The notes below the pieces were generated by a model, which did no database searches, was not told the DNA's origin, and was given only the letters and a program-made list of their open reading frames with translations. Positions 8,588 to 17,071 of a stretch of 64,000 bases of DNA are shown here, one piece after another (the stretch's first letter is position 1; every line of letters begins with the position of its first letter). Source of the stretch: Pseudomonas resinovorans NBRC 106553 (lineage in GTDB: Bacteria; Pseudomonadota; Gammaproteobacteria; Pseudomonadales; Pseudomonadaceae); NCBI RefSeq assembly GCF_000412695.1, contig NC_021499.1:496001-560000 (forward strand), written 5' to 3'. The position numbers and the translations under genes are program-made.

Positions 8588-9274
8588 ATGCCGCACATCC
8601 TCATCGTCGAAGATGAATCCGCCATTGCCGACACCCTGGTCTACGCCCTCGAGGCCGATGGCAACGCCACCACCTGGCTGAGCCTGGGCGGCCCGGCGCT
8701 GGAGCTGTTGCGCCAGGGCACGGTGGACCTGGTGATACTGGACGTGGGCCTGCCCGACACCAGTGGCTTCGAGCTGTGCAAGGCGCTGCGGCGTTTCTCC
8801 GAGGTGCCGGTGCTGTTCCTTACCGCGCGCAACGCGGAGATCGACCGGGTGGTGGGCCTGGAAATCGGCGCCGACGACTATGTGGTCAAGCCCTTCAGCC
8901 CTCGTGAAGTGGCCGCGCGGGTGCGCGCCATCCTCAAGCGAACGGCACCCCGCGCGGAGGCGCCCGGCGCGGCTTCCGACGGCCCCTTCCAGGTGGATGC
9001 CGAGCGCGTGCGCATCCACTACCACGGGCAGTTGCTGGCGCTGACCCGCCACGAATTCCGCCTGTTGCAGGCCCTGCTGGCGCAACCCGAGCGGGTGTTC
9101 AGCCGCGAGCAGCTGCTGGATGCCCTGGGGGTGGCCGCCGACGCGGGCTACGAACGCAACATCGACAGCCACATCAAGAGCCTGCGGGCCAAGCTGCGCC
9201 AGGTGGCGCCCGCCGCCGAGCCGATCCAGACCCATCGCGGCCTGGGCTACAGCTACTCGCCGGACCACGCCTGA
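8588..9274 (+). CDS. creB: Two-component response regulator CreB
   Basis: A 228-aa OmpR-type regulator with a receiver domain (acidic pocket E8-D9-E10, phospho-acceptor D52, T79, K101 in VVKPF) and a C-terminal winged helix ending QTHRGLGYSYSP. It is the DNA-binding partner of CreC. In P. aeruginosa, CreBC responds to penicillin-binding protein 4 inhibition and drives creD. The stop codon overlaps the creC start as TGATG, so the two are translationally coupled. Identity as CreB rather than another OmpR-type regulator comes from the creC and creD neighbours and the typical sequence. Confidence 0.93.
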   Translation: MPHILIVEDESAIADTLVYALEADGNATTWLSLGGPALELLRQGTVDLVILDVGLPDTSGFELCKALRRFSEVPVLFLTARNAEIDRVVGLEIGADDYVVKPFSPREVAARVRAILKRTAPRAEAPGAASDGPFQVDAERVRIHYHGQLLALTRHEFRLLQALLAQPERVFSREQLLDALGVAADAGYERNIDSHIKSLRAKLRQVAPAAEPIQTHRGLGYSYSPDHA

Positions 9275-10704
9275 TGCCACTGGGCATACGCATCTTCCTG
9301 GTGTGCTTCCTCTTCGTCGGCCTGGCCGGCTGGTTCGTGCTCAGTACGGTGATGGAGGAAATCCGTCCCGGCGTGCGCCAGTCCACCGAGGAAACCCTGG
9401 TGGATACCGCCAACCTGCTGGCGGAGATCCTCAAGGAAGACGTCCGCACCGGCACCCTCGACCAGGGCCGTCTGCCCGAGCTGCTCAAGGCCTATGGCGA
9501 ACGCCAGCCGGAGGCCGAGATCTGGGGCGTGCGCAAGAACCGGGTCAACCACCGCATCTATGTCACCGACGCCGCCGGGCGGGTGCTGCTGGACTCCAGT
9601 GGCGTGGCGGTGGGCCAGGACTACTCGCGCTGGAACGACGTCTACCTGACCCTGCGCGGCCAGTACGGCGCCCGCTCCACCCGCGCGGACCCGAACGACC
9701 CGGACTCCTCGGTGATGTACGTGGCCGCGCCCATCCGCGATGGCGAGCGGATCATCGGCGTCGTCTCGGTGGCCAAGCCCAACGCCTCACTGCAGCCCTA
9801 CATCGAGCGTTCCCAGCGGCGCCTGGCCTGGCTCGGCGCCGGGCTGATCGTCCTCGGCCTGCTGGTGGGCGGGCTGCTTTCCTGGTGGCTCAGCCGCTCG
9901 TTGCGGCGCCTGCGCAACTACGCCCAGGCGGTGAGCGAGGGCCAGCGGGCGGAGCTGCCGAGCATGAGCGGCGGCGAGCTGCGCCAGCTGGCCAGCGCGG
10001 TGGAGCGCATGCGCACCCAATTGGAAGGCAAGGCCTATGTCGAACGCTATGTGCACACCCTGACCCACGAGCTGAAGAGCCCGCTGGCTGCTATCCGTGG
10101 CGCGGCGGAGTTGCTCGAAGGGGATATGCCGGCCGAACAGCGGCAGCTCTTCGTGGCCAATATCGGCAACGAGGGCGCGCGCGTGCAGCAGTTGATCGAG
10201 CGGTTGCTCAATCTGGCCCAGGTGGAGCAGCGCCAGGGGCTGGAAGAGCAGGTGCCGGTGCCGCTGCGCGAGTTGGCCGAGGCGCTGTTGCAGGCCCAGG
10301 CGGCGCGCATCGAAACCGCGGGCCTCAAGGTGGAGAACCTGATTGCACCAGGACAGTGCGTGGTCGGCGAGCGTTTCCTGCTCAGTCAGGCCCTGGCCAA
10401 CCTGCTGGATAACGCCCTGGACTTCACCCCGCCCGGCGGCGCGCTGCGACTGGCGGCGGAGCGGCAGGGCCACTGGCTGGAGTTGCGTGTGTTCAACCAG
10501 GGCGAGGCCATCCCCGAGTTCGCACTGGCGCGCCTCACCGAACGCTTCTATTCCCTTCCGCGCCCCGCAACGGGGCGCAAGAGCACGGGCCTTGGCCTCA
10601 ATTTCGTGCAGGAAGTGGTCGGCCTGCATGGCGGTGAACTGCGCGTGCTGAATGTCGAGGGCGGCGTGGAAGCCCGTCTGCGACTACCCGCCGTCGCGGA
10701 TTGA
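9274..10704 (+). CDS. creC: Two-component sensor histidine kinase CreC
   Basis: A 476-aa inner-membrane histidine kinase. TM1 is at about residues 6-26 and TM2 at about 186-206, enclosing a periplasmic sensor domain. A HAMP-like region and the phospho-acceptor H265 in THELKSPLAAIRG follow, then an ATPase domain with NLLDNALDFTPPGG and GRKSTGLGLNFVQEVV. It phosphorylates CreB. The start overlaps the creB stop. The downstream target creD is about 0.9 kb away, separated by a CBS-domain gene and repeats. Confidence 0.93.
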   Translation: MPLGIRIFLVCFLFVGLAGWFVLSTVMEEIRPGVRQSTEETLVDTANLLAEILKEDVRTGTLDQGRLPELLKAYGERQPEAEIWGVRKNRVNHRIYVTDAAGRVLLDSSGVAVGQDYSRWNDVYLTLRGQYGARSTRADPNDPDSSVMYVAAPIRDGERIIGVVSVAKPNASLQPYIERSQRRLAWLGAGLIVLGLLVGGLLSWWLSRSLRRLRNYAQAVSEGQRAELPSMSGGELRQLASAVERMRTQLEGKAYVERYVHTLTHELKSPLAAIRGAAELLEGDMPAEQRQLFVANIGNEGARVQQLIERLLNLAQVEQRQGLEEQVPVPLRELAEALLQAQAARIETAGLKVENLIAPGQCVVGERFLLSQALANLLDNALDFTPPGGALRLAAERQGHWLELRVFNQGEAIPEFALARLTERFYSLPRPATGRKSTGLGLNFVQEVVGLHGGELRVLNVEGGVEARLRLPAVAD

Positions 10705-10889
10705 CATGCGGCCGCCGCCCGGCGGCACCGGTCGCATCAACCATCGACTATAAATTGAGCAGGACGACGCCCTGACCATCGGCGGATGTCGCCACCCTGT
10801 AATCAGGTTTTGGCTTGATTCTTGATTCGGCCAGCTACGTTGCGCCGAGCTTCCACCACAAGAACCACAGGCCCTTCAGGAGCTGCCGG

Positions 10890-11324
10890 ATGAAAAGCGT
10901 CGCCGAGATTCTCAGAGCCAAGTCCCACACCCACCTGTTCGGTGTCGAGCCCACGACCACCGTACTGGAAGCCGCCCTGCTGATGGCCGAGAAGGACATC
11001 GGCGCCCTGGTGGTGATGCAGGGCGGCGAACTGGTGGGCATCGTCACCGAGCGTGACTTCGTGCGCCGGGTGGCCGCCCTGGAGCGCTCCGCCTACGCCA
11101 CCACCATCGAGGAGGTGATGACCTCCAACCTCTTCGTGGTGACCCCGCGCGACAGCAACCAGTACTGCATGCAGCTGATGACCGAGAAGAACCTGCGCCA
11201 CCTGCCGGTGCTGGACAACGGCAAGCTGGTGGGCCTGCTGTCCATCCGCGACCTGGTACGCGACATCACCGCCGAGCAGGAAAGCCTGATCCAGCACCTG
11301 GAGCAGTACATTCGCGGGGCGTAG
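10890..11324 (+). CDS. Stand-alone CBS-domain pair protein
   Basis: A 144-aa cytoplasmic protein made almost wholly of two CBS motifs (about residues 8-65 and 75-135), the second ending LRHLPVLDNGKLVGLLSIRDLVRDI. Such Bateman modules bind adenosyl nucleotides such as AMP, ATP or NADH and act as energy sensors; no effector domain is attached. ATG 10890 has CAGGAG 8 nt upstream; the 25 extra upstream codons are poorly conserved in character and were dropped. It lies between creC and creD but is separated from both by more than 180 nt, so it is probably transcribed on its own. Partner unknown. Confidence 0.85.
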   Translation: MKSVAEILRAKSHTHLFGVEPTTTVLEAALLMAEKDIGALVVMQGGELVGIVTERDFVRRVAALERSAYATTIEEVMTSNLFVVTPRDSNQYCMQLMTEKNLRHLPVLDNGKLVGLLSIRDLVRDITAEQESLIQHLEQYIRGA

Positions 11325-11351
11325 GACTCGATACGAACTCTTTAGGGGCCT

Positions 11352-11435
11352 GTAGGTTGTGGCTGAGCGACGCGAAGCCCAACACCCCCGCCTCACCGCA
11401 CCTCGTTGGGCCGCGCTGCGCTTGGCCCAACCTAC
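11352..11435. repeat. REP doublet, type A
   Basis: An 84-nt inverted repeat from GTAGGTTGTGGCTGAGC to GGCCCAACCTAC, with two inner GTTGGG/CCCAAC hairpins. It lies in the space upstream of creD. Confidence 0.75.
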
Positions 11436-11465
11436 AGCTGAGACGCCAATTCGAGCGAGTATCCC

Positions 11466-11505
11466 GTAGGAGCGAGCTCTGCTCGCGAGCAGAGCTCGCT
11501 CCTAC
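11466..11505. repeat. Perfect 40-bp palindrome (type C REP-like)
   Basis: The left half GTAGGAGCGAGCTCTGCTCG is followed directly by its exact complement CGAGCAGAGCTCGCTCCTAC with no spacer. The GTAGGAGCGA head links it to the type C repeats. A spacerless palindrome of this length is unusual because it can extrude as a cruciform. Confidence 0.85.
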
Positions 11506-11644
11506 AATTTCTGCATCTGTGTGCGAATGAATTCGCCCCCACAGAATCGCTGCCGCCCATTCCCCACACAATCTCCACATTTCCCCCATAGGCCCACCTC
11601 GGGCGCTGCCCAGACTCTCCCCATCCCAAACAAGGAGAGTCGCC

Positions 11645-12994
11645 ATGACCCGAACCCTCGGATTCAAGCTGGGCACCATCGCCCTGTTGATGCTGCTGTT
11701 GATGATCCCGCTGACGCTGATCGATGGCCTGATCGGCGAACGTCAGGCCGCCCGCGATGGCGTGCTGGCCAACATCGCCCAGAGTTCCAGCTACAGCCAG
11801 CGCATCACCGGGCCGATCCTGGTGGTGCCTTACACCCGGACGGTGCGCGAGTGGAAGACCTACGAGCAGACCGGCCAGCGCCAGCTGGAGGAGAGCGAGG
11901 TGAGCAGCCGGCTGTACTTCCTGCCGGAGCGCTTCAACCTGACCGGCACGGTGGATACGGAGCTGCGCGCCCGCGGCATCTACACGGCGCGGCTGTACAA
12001 GAGCGACAGCCAGGTGAGCGGAGAAATCCTGCTGCCGGCCAACTACGGCATCGTCGAGAACCTTGCGGACTACCGCTTCGAGCAGCCCTTCCTCGCCGTG
12101 GGCATCAGCGATATCCGTGGTATCGGCAACGCCTTGAAGGTCCGCCTCAACGGCCAGTCCCTGGACTTCCAGCCCGGCAGTAACGAGCGCCTGCTGGGCG
12201 CTGGCGTGCACGTGCCCCTGGCCAGCCTGCAGGCCGGTGCGCCGCAGAGCCTGGATTTCGCCTTCGAGCTCAAGCTGCAGGGCACTTCCCGGCTCAGCGT
12301 GACGCCGGTGGGCCGCGATTCGCGGGTGGAGTTGAGTTCCAGTTGGCCGCACCCGAGCTTTATCGGCGAGTTCCTGCCCAGCGAGCGCAGCATCGATGCC
12401 AAGGGCTTTTCGGCGATCTGGCAGACCAGCTTCTTCGCCACCAACCTGCAGGAGGCGCTGGCCCGCTGCGTGGGCGAGGGGCAGTGCGACGAGTTCAACT
12501 CGCGGGAGTTCGGCGTCAGCTTCGTCGACCCGGTGGACCAGTACCTGAAGACCGACCGGGCCATCAAGTACGCCCTGTTGTTCGTGGCCCTGACCTTCGC
12601 CGGCTTCTTCCTGATGGAAGTGCTCAAGCGCCTTGCCATGCACCCGGTGCAGTACGGCCTGGTGGGCCTGGCCCTGGCGTTGTTCTACCTGCTGCTGCTG
12701 TCGCTCTCCGAGCACCTGCCCTTCAGCCTGGCCTACGCGATCGCGGCCTCCGCCTGCGTGGCGCTGGTGGGGTTCTACGTCAGCCATGTGCTGCAAGGCT
12801 GGGTGCGCGGCGGCGGTTTCACCCTCGGCCTGGCGGCGCTCTACGGCCTGCTCTACGGCCTGCTGCGCGCGGAGGACTACGCACTGCTGATGGGCTCGCT
12901 GCTGGTGTTCGGCCTGCTGGCCTGCGTGATGGTGCTGACCCGCAAGCTGGACTGGTACGGCGTTGGCCGTGGCCAGCCGGCCAGCGGCAATTGA
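11645..12994 (+). CDS. creD: Inner-membrane protein CreD
   Basis: A 449-aa inner-membrane protein of the CreD family, the main member of the CreBC regulon in Pseudomonas and Aeromonas, linked to envelope integrity and beta-lactam response. One N-terminal TM helix (about 10-30) anchors a large periplasmic domain (about 35-300). A C-terminal bundle of about five TM helices follows (from KYALLFVALTFAGFFLMEVL to the end). AAGGAGAG precedes the ATG with ideal spacing. Two small membrane or cytoplasmic ORFs follow closely and may be cotranscribed. Confidence 0.93.
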   Translation: MTRTLGFKLGTIALLMLLLMIPLTLIDGLIGERQAARDGVLANIAQSSSYSQRITGPILVVPYTRTVREWKTYEQTGQRQLEESEVSSRLYFLPERFNLTGTVDTELRARGIYTARLYKSDSQVSGEILLPANYGIVENLADYRFEQPFLAVGISDIRGIGNALKVRLNGQSLDFQPGSNERLLGAGVHVPLASLQAGAPQSLDFAFELKLQGTSRLSVTPVGRDSRVELSSSWPHPSFIGEFLPSERSIDAKGFSAIWQTSFFATNLQEALARCVGEGQCDEFNSREFGVSFVDPVDQYLKTDRAIKYALLFVALTFAGFFLMEVLKRLAMHPVQYGLVGLALALFYLLLLSLSEHLPFSLAYAIAASACVALVGFYVSHVLQGWVRGGGFTLGLAALYGLLYGLLRAEDYALLMGSLLVFGLLACVMVLTRKLDWYGVGRGQPASGN

Positions 12995-13006
12995 GGAGGA
13001 GCGGGC

Positions 13007-13324
13007 ATGCGCGTACTCATGCAGTTCGGTGGTTGCTTCCTGCTCGGCCTGGTGATGGCGGTGTTGCTGCTGGGCGGCCTGATGTTCGCCGGTGCGTTCG
13101 GCGTCATCGAGCTCTGGCTGTTCACCGGCAAGCCCCTGGCGAGCCTGGCCCTGTGGGCGCTGCCGGGCGGCTTCTGGCAGGGCCTGACGGGGCTGGTGGA
13201 CGCGGCGCGGAATGCCGCGCTGCGTTCCTTCCTCGAACTCTGCGCGGCCTTGGGCCAGGGCGCGCTGTTGCTGGCGGCGGGCTTCTACCGGCTCTGGTAC
13301 CGGCGCGCGGGAGGTGGCCAATGA
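13007..13324 (+). CDS. Small two-helix membrane protein downstream of creD
   Basis: A 105-aa hypothetical protein with a strong hydrophobic segment at residues 8-35 (LLGLVMAVLLLGGLMFAGAFGV) and a second near 75-95 (LCAALGQGALLLAAGFYRLWY). It starts 12 nt after the creD stop behind GAGGAGCGGGC and ends in an ATGA overlap with the next small ORF, so it is very likely in the creD transcript. No family was recognised. A role as a CreD partner in the membrane is a guess from position only. Confidence 0.75.
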   Translation: MRVLMQFGGCFLLGLVMAVLLLGGLMFAGAFGVIELWLFTGKPLASLALWALPGGFWQGLTGLVDAARNAALRSFLELCAALGQGALLLAAGFYRLWYRRAGGGQ

Positions 13325-13473
13325 GCTGGCTGGGATTGCGCGAGGATCAGGAACGGGCGGCGCGGCTGGCGGCGGCGCTGGACAGGCTGTTCAGCGCCAG
13401 CCTGCCCCGCCCCCGGGGCCGTTCAGGGCGCCGGCGCGGTGGCCTGCAGCGAGGACCGCTGGCCGACGCTTGA
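13321..13473 (+). CDS. Possible 50-aa Arg-rich small protein
   Basis: The ATGA overlap with the preceding gene and the GGAGGTGGCC leader suggest translation of a 50-aa protein (MSWLGLREDQERAARLAAAL...). Its last 17 codons overlap, in convergent orientation, the 3' end of the GST gene on the opposite strand. The N-terminal half looks like an amphipathic helix and the C-terminal half is Arg/Gly-rich. No family was recognised, and it could be a chance extension. Confidence 0.45.
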   Translation: MSWLGLREDQERAARLAAALDRLFSASLPRPRGRSGRRRGGLQRGPLADA

Positions 13474-14046
13474 GTACCAGGCGGCGAGCTTGGGGTAGTC
13501 GCGGCGCCAGTTCAGGTCGGTGATGCGGAAGTCCAGATAGCCCAGCGCGCAGGCGGCGCCAATGGCTGCCACATCGAAGCGTTGGCCCAGTTCGTCGGCG
13601 GATTTTTCGAAGTGTGCCAGGGCCCGGTCGATCTTGTTGCACTGGCCCAGTACCCAGTCGTCCCAGCGTTTGTCCTCGGGCCGCAGGAAGGTCTCGTAGC
13701 GCACCAGGATGGCGGCATCCAGTACCGCGTCGGCCAGGGAGGCCAGGGTCAGGCGCCGCCAGCGCGCGGCCCCCTCGCGGGGGATCAGCGGCTCGCCGCC
13801 GTGCAGCTGGTCGAGGTAGTCGAGGATCACCCGGCTGTCGTGCAGCACGCTGCCGTCGGCCAGTTGCAGGGCGGGGATCTTGCCGGCGGGGTTGTGCTCG
13901 TTGACCTCGGCGCTGGGGTTCAACGGGGTCAGGGTCACGCCGTGCAGGCGCACCGCGTCCAGCTGGCCGGTTTCATGAAGCAGCACCATGACCTTGCGGA
14001 CATAGGGCGAGGTGGGGGAGTAGAACAGGGTCAGGCTGGCGCTCAT
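13423..14046 (-). CDS. Glutathione S-transferase
   Basis: A 207-aa GST with an N-terminal thioredoxin-like domain (FYSPTSPYVRKVMVLLHE, then NPAGKIPALQLADGSVLHDSRVILDYLD with the cis-Pro IPAL and the S/D glutathione gamma-glutamyl contacts). An all-helical C-terminal domain follows from about residue 90. It resembles E. coli YibF in layout. It would conjugate or reduce substrates with glutathione; the substrate is unknown. It stands alone and converges with the creD-linked small ORFs, overlapping the last one by 51 nt. Confidence 0.88.
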   Translation of the reverse strand: MSASLTLFYSPTSPYVRKVMVLLHETGQLDAVRLHGVTLTPLNPSAEVNEHNPAGKIPALQLADGSVLHDSRVILDYLDQLHGGEPLIPREGAARWRRLTLASLADAVLDAAILVRYETFLRPEDKRWDDWVLGQCNKIDRALAHFEKSADELGQRFDVAAIGAACALGYLDFRITDLNWRRDYPKLAAWYSSVGQRSSLQATAPAP

Positions 14047-14187
14047 GCGGGTTCCTCAGTGTCTGCAAGGGAGCAATGGCGCAGTTATACCGCATCGGGC
14101 CAGGGCCGGGCTCGTGGCGCCGAACTGGCGGCTGAAGGCCTCAGCGGTTCGAAGAGCATTCACGGTGGAGTGGCGACGCCGACGCGA

Positions 14188-14892
14188 TCAGAGGGCCGGA
14201 GCCTGCTGCCGGCGTTGCCAGCGGGCGAGGGCCGAGGCCAGCGCGGCGGGGCTCTCCAGGCCCTGGCGACGAGCGCGGCTGAAGAGGATCAGGGCAATCT
14301 CGGCGGTGACCAGGGCATCGGCGCTGGCATTGTGGCGTTGCTGCACCTGCAGGCCGAAATGCTCCACCCAGTCGTCCAGGCCGCCATTGCGGATGCCGGC
14401 CTCGGGACAGAGCATGGGCGCCAGCTCGGCGATGTCCATGAAGCCATGGCGCAGGCGATGGTCGAGGTCGTGCTTGAGGGCGCGGCTGAGCATGCGTTGG
14501 TCGAAGGTGGCGTGGAAGGCCAGCAACGGGCTGTCGCCGAGGAACTCCATGAAGCCCAGCAGCGCCTCCACCGGTTCGACGCCGGCGGCCAGCTCGCTCG
14601 GCGCGATGCCGTGGATCAGCACACTGGCGTTCAGCTTGCCGGTGTCGCGCTGGAGGGTGCATTCGAACTGGTTGCCGAGGTCGATGGCGCCGTCTTCGAT
14701 GGTCACCGCGCCGATGGACAGCACCAGGTCTCGGCTCATGTTCAGGCCGCTGGTTTCCAGGTCCAGCACCACGAAGCGCTGTTGGCGCAGGGGACGTTCG
14801 TCCAGCGCCTGGGGATCGGGCAGGCGGTCGCGGCGGTCGGCGAGGACCGGGTCCAGGGGCGTGCGGCGGGTGAACCAGGGGAATCCGTTCAT
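14188..14892 (-). CDS. DnaQ-like 3'-5' exonuclease
   Basis: A 234-aa DEDD-superfamily exonuclease. Exo I is FVVLDLETSGLN (D and E ligands), Exo II is LLAFHATFDQRML, and Exo III is HNASADALVTAEIAL, giving a DEDDh active site like DNA polymerase III epsilon, but it is not the replicative dnaQ. Its ATG overlaps the stop of the upstream cNMP/CBS/DUF294 gene (ATGA), so the two are cotranslated. This pairing recurs in gammaproteobacteria, often beside acetate genes, although none are seen here. The nucleic-acid target is unknown. Confidence 0.88.
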   Translation of the reverse strand: MNGFPWFTRRTPLDPVLADRRDRLPDPQALDERPLRQQRFVVLDLETSGLNMSRDLVLSIGAVTIEDGAIDLGNQFECTLQRDTGKLNASVLIHGIAPSELAAGVEPVEALLGFMEFLGDSPLLAFHATFDQRMLSRALKHDLDHRLRHGFMDIAELAPMLCPEAGIRNGGLDDWVEHFGLQVQQRHNASADALVTAEIALILFSRARRQGLESPAALASALARWQRRQQAPAL

Positions 14893-16823
14893 AGTTGATA
14901 ACGTAGCGCCAGGCTCGATTGCAGGCGCTGGGCCTGACGGAAGGACTCGCGCAGGATGCGTCGGTCCAGGTGGTTGAGGGTGTCCGGATCGAGCCGATTG
15001 GAGTAGGGCAGGCCCTGGCGGGCCTGATGCTGGTGCTGCTGCATGCGGGTCTGCTGGATGAAGTGGTAGGCCTCTTCATAGGCGGCGCCGTCGAGGGCGT
15101 CCACGACCTCCTGGGCCACCAGCTGGCGCAGGCGTTCCAGGGTATTGCAGGCGCCGATGCCGTGGGCCAGGGCCAGCAGCCGGGCGCCGTCGACGAAGGG
15201 CGTGAGGCCCTGCACCTTGAGGTCGAGGGTGTCCTTCTCGGCGCCCCGGCGGGCCACCACGAAATCGCGGAATCGGCCCACCGGCGGTCTCTGGCGCAGG
15301 GCGGTCTCGGCCATCATGCGCTGGAACAGGCTGTTGTCGGCGACCATCAGCAGCAGCTCCCGACGCAACGCCTCGCATCCTTCCATGGGCCCCCAGACCG
15401 CGCGCAGGTCGAAGTAGATGCAGGACGCCAGCAGGTTCTCCGGCGTCGCCTCGCGAACGAAACTGGCGAAGCGCCGGCTCCACTCGCTGCGCGACAGGCA
15501 GAGCTGTGGATTGCCCGCCATGATGCCGCCCTTGCACAGCTCGAAGCCGCACAGGGCCAGGGCCTGGTTGATGCGCTCGGCCAGCGGCAGCAGGCGCCCG
15601 CGAATGGCGGCGGCCTCTACCGCGTCGGCCGCCTCGAAGAGGATGCCGTTGTCCTGGTCGGTGTGCAGGGTCTGCTCGCAGCGGCCTTCGCTGCCGAAGC
15701 AGAGCCAGGTGAAGGGTACGCCGGGGTCGCCCATTTCCTCGATCACCAGTTCGATCACCCGGCAGACGGTGTGGTCGTTGAGCAGGGTGATGATGCGGGT
15801 GATCTGGGTGGAGCTGGCGCCGTGGGCGAGCATGTTGTCCACCAGGCGCTGGATCTCGCCGCGCAGGGCGGCCAGGGTCTCGACCCGGCCGGCGTGGCGG
15901 ATGGTGCGTGCCAGGTGGACCAGGTCGACCCGCTGCAGGGAGAACAGGTCGCGCTCGGACACCACGCCCAGCAGCCGGTCGTCATGCACCACGCAGACGT
16001 GGGCGATGTGCCGCTCGGTCATGGCCAGCGCGGCGTCGAAGGCGCTGGCGTCGGGTGGCAGGTGGAAGGGCGCCTGGGTCATCACGTCGCGAATGGGCTG
16101 GGCCAGGTCGGCGCTGGCGTCGGCGATCACCCGGCGCAGGTCGCGCAGGGTGAAGATGCCCAGCGGCCGTTGCCTGGGGTCGACTATCACGATGCTACCC
16201 ACCTGCTGTTCGTGCATCAGCCGCACGGCGTCGCGCAGGGGGAGTCCCGCCAGGCAGGCGATGGGCTGGCGCACCGCCAGTTCGCCCAGGCGGGTATCCA
16301 GGGAGTACTGGGCGCCGAGGGTTTCCGCCGCGCGCAGCTGGACCTGCTGGTTGACCTGGTCGAGCAGGCTGCTGACCCCGCGCAGGGCGAAGTCGCGGAA
16401 GGGGTTGGACAGGGCGAACAGTTTGACGAAGGCGGACTTGCCCAGCAGCAGGCAGAAGGTGTCTTCGCCGGCCAGGTGCTCGGTGCGGGTCGCGCGCTCG
16501 CCGAGCAGGGCGGCCAGGGGGAAGCATTCGCCGCTGGCGATCTCGAAGGTGGTCTCGGTGCCGCGCCGGGCCGAATGGGGCCGTTCGCCCACCACACGGC
16601 CCTGCTTGACGATATAGAAGTGCTCCACCGGCCCGTCCTGGGGCTTGATGATGGAGTCGCCGGCGGCATAGAAGCGCAGCAGGCAATGTTCCACGAGGAA
16701 GGCCAGGTGGGCGCTTTCCATCTGGTTGAAGGGCGGGTACTTCTGCAGGAACTCCATGGTGCCGTGGATGTTCTGCATCACTGCCTGCTTGCCGGCCTGG
16801 GCAAAGGCGTCTGCCTTGTTCAT
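14889..16823 (-). CDS. cNMP-binding / CBS / DUF294 nucleotidyltransferase-like protein
   Basis: A 644-aa cytoplasmic protein with four modules. These are an N-terminal cyclic-nucleotide-binding domain (about 25-145), a CBS pair (about 165-285), a DUF294 putative nucleotidyltransferase domain (about 320-455) and the DUF294 C-terminal domain (about 490-640). The DUF294 domain carries CFGSEGRCEQTLHTDQDNG with the GSxxR and DxD residues typical of GlnD-like nucleotidyltransferases. It looks like a signal-integrating enzyme that senses a cyclic nucleotide and an adenosyl nucleotide and may transfer a nucleotidyl group to an unknown protein. Translational coupling to the exonuclease suggests a joint role. 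Confidence 0.88.
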   Translation of the reverse strand: MNKADAFAQAGKQAVMQNIHGTMEFLQKYPPFNQMESAHLAFLVEHCLLRFYAAGDSIIKPQDGPVEHFYIVKQGRVVGERPHSARRGTETTFEIASGECFPLAALLGERATRTEHLAGEDTFCLLLGKSAFVKLFALSNPFRDFALRGVSSLLDQVNQQVQLRAAETLGAQYSLDTRLGELAVRQPIACLAGLPLRDAVRLMHEQQVGSIVIVDPRQRPLGIFTLRDLRRVIADASADLAQPIRDVMTQAPFHLPPDASAFDAALAMTERHIAHVCVVHDDRLLGVVSERDLFSLQRVDLVHLARTIRHAGRVETLAALRGEIQRLVDNMLAHGASSTQITRIITLLNDHTVCRVIELVIEEMGDPGVPFTWLCFGSEGRCEQTLHTDQDNGILFEAADAVEAAAIRGRLLPLAERINQALALCGFELCKGGIMAGNPQLCLSRSEWSRRFASFVREATPENLLASCIYFDLRAVWGPMEGCEALRRELLLMVADNSLFQRMMAETALRQRPPVGRFRDFVVARRGAEKDTLDLKVQGLTPFVDGARLLALAHGIGACNTLERLRQLVAQEVVDALDGAAYEEAYHFIQQTRMQQHQHQARQGLPYSNRLDPDTLNHLDRRILRESFRQAQRLQSSLALRYQL

Positions 16824-17071
16824 GGACCTGCCTGCTGATTCTTGTTAGTGGGCTCATGCTGCGCGAGGCAGCCAGCGGCACAAATTGGACGTAAGTCTAA
16901 AAACAGGCAAGTCGTCGGAAGGCAAGGGCAAAAGGCTACCGTTCGGCGGATGCCGCATTCTGTACGGGAACTTGCGTGCAATTTGCGTATCCGAGCAGCG
17001 AACCCCGTGCTAAAGCTAATGCAGCAGTGGGGAGTTGGGCCTGCCAGGAAGGCCCCTTTCGAGGACAACCC

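Larger units (their letters stand above)
11325..11644. other. Gene-free space upstream of creD filled by two repeat elements
   Basis: This 320-nt gap holds the type A doublet (11352-11435), the 40-bp perfect palindrome (11466-11505) and a type C half arm (11521-11541, GTGCGAATGAATTCGCCCCC). No clear CreB tag (TTCAC-N6-TTCAC) was recognised upstream of creD. Confidence 0.55.

Noticed and set aside
11325..11644. CreB-type tag TTCAC-N6-TTCAC before creD
   Set aside because: Searched by eye; only partial CTCAC/TTCCC matches inside repeats, not enough to call.
11432..13321. 629-codon minus-strand open frame
   Set aside because: Antisense to creD and the following small gene; Gln/His-rich and crosses the repeat region.
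14919..16838. 639-codon plus-strand open frame
   Set aside because: Antisense shadow of the cNMP/CBS/DUF294 gene; no recognisable motif.
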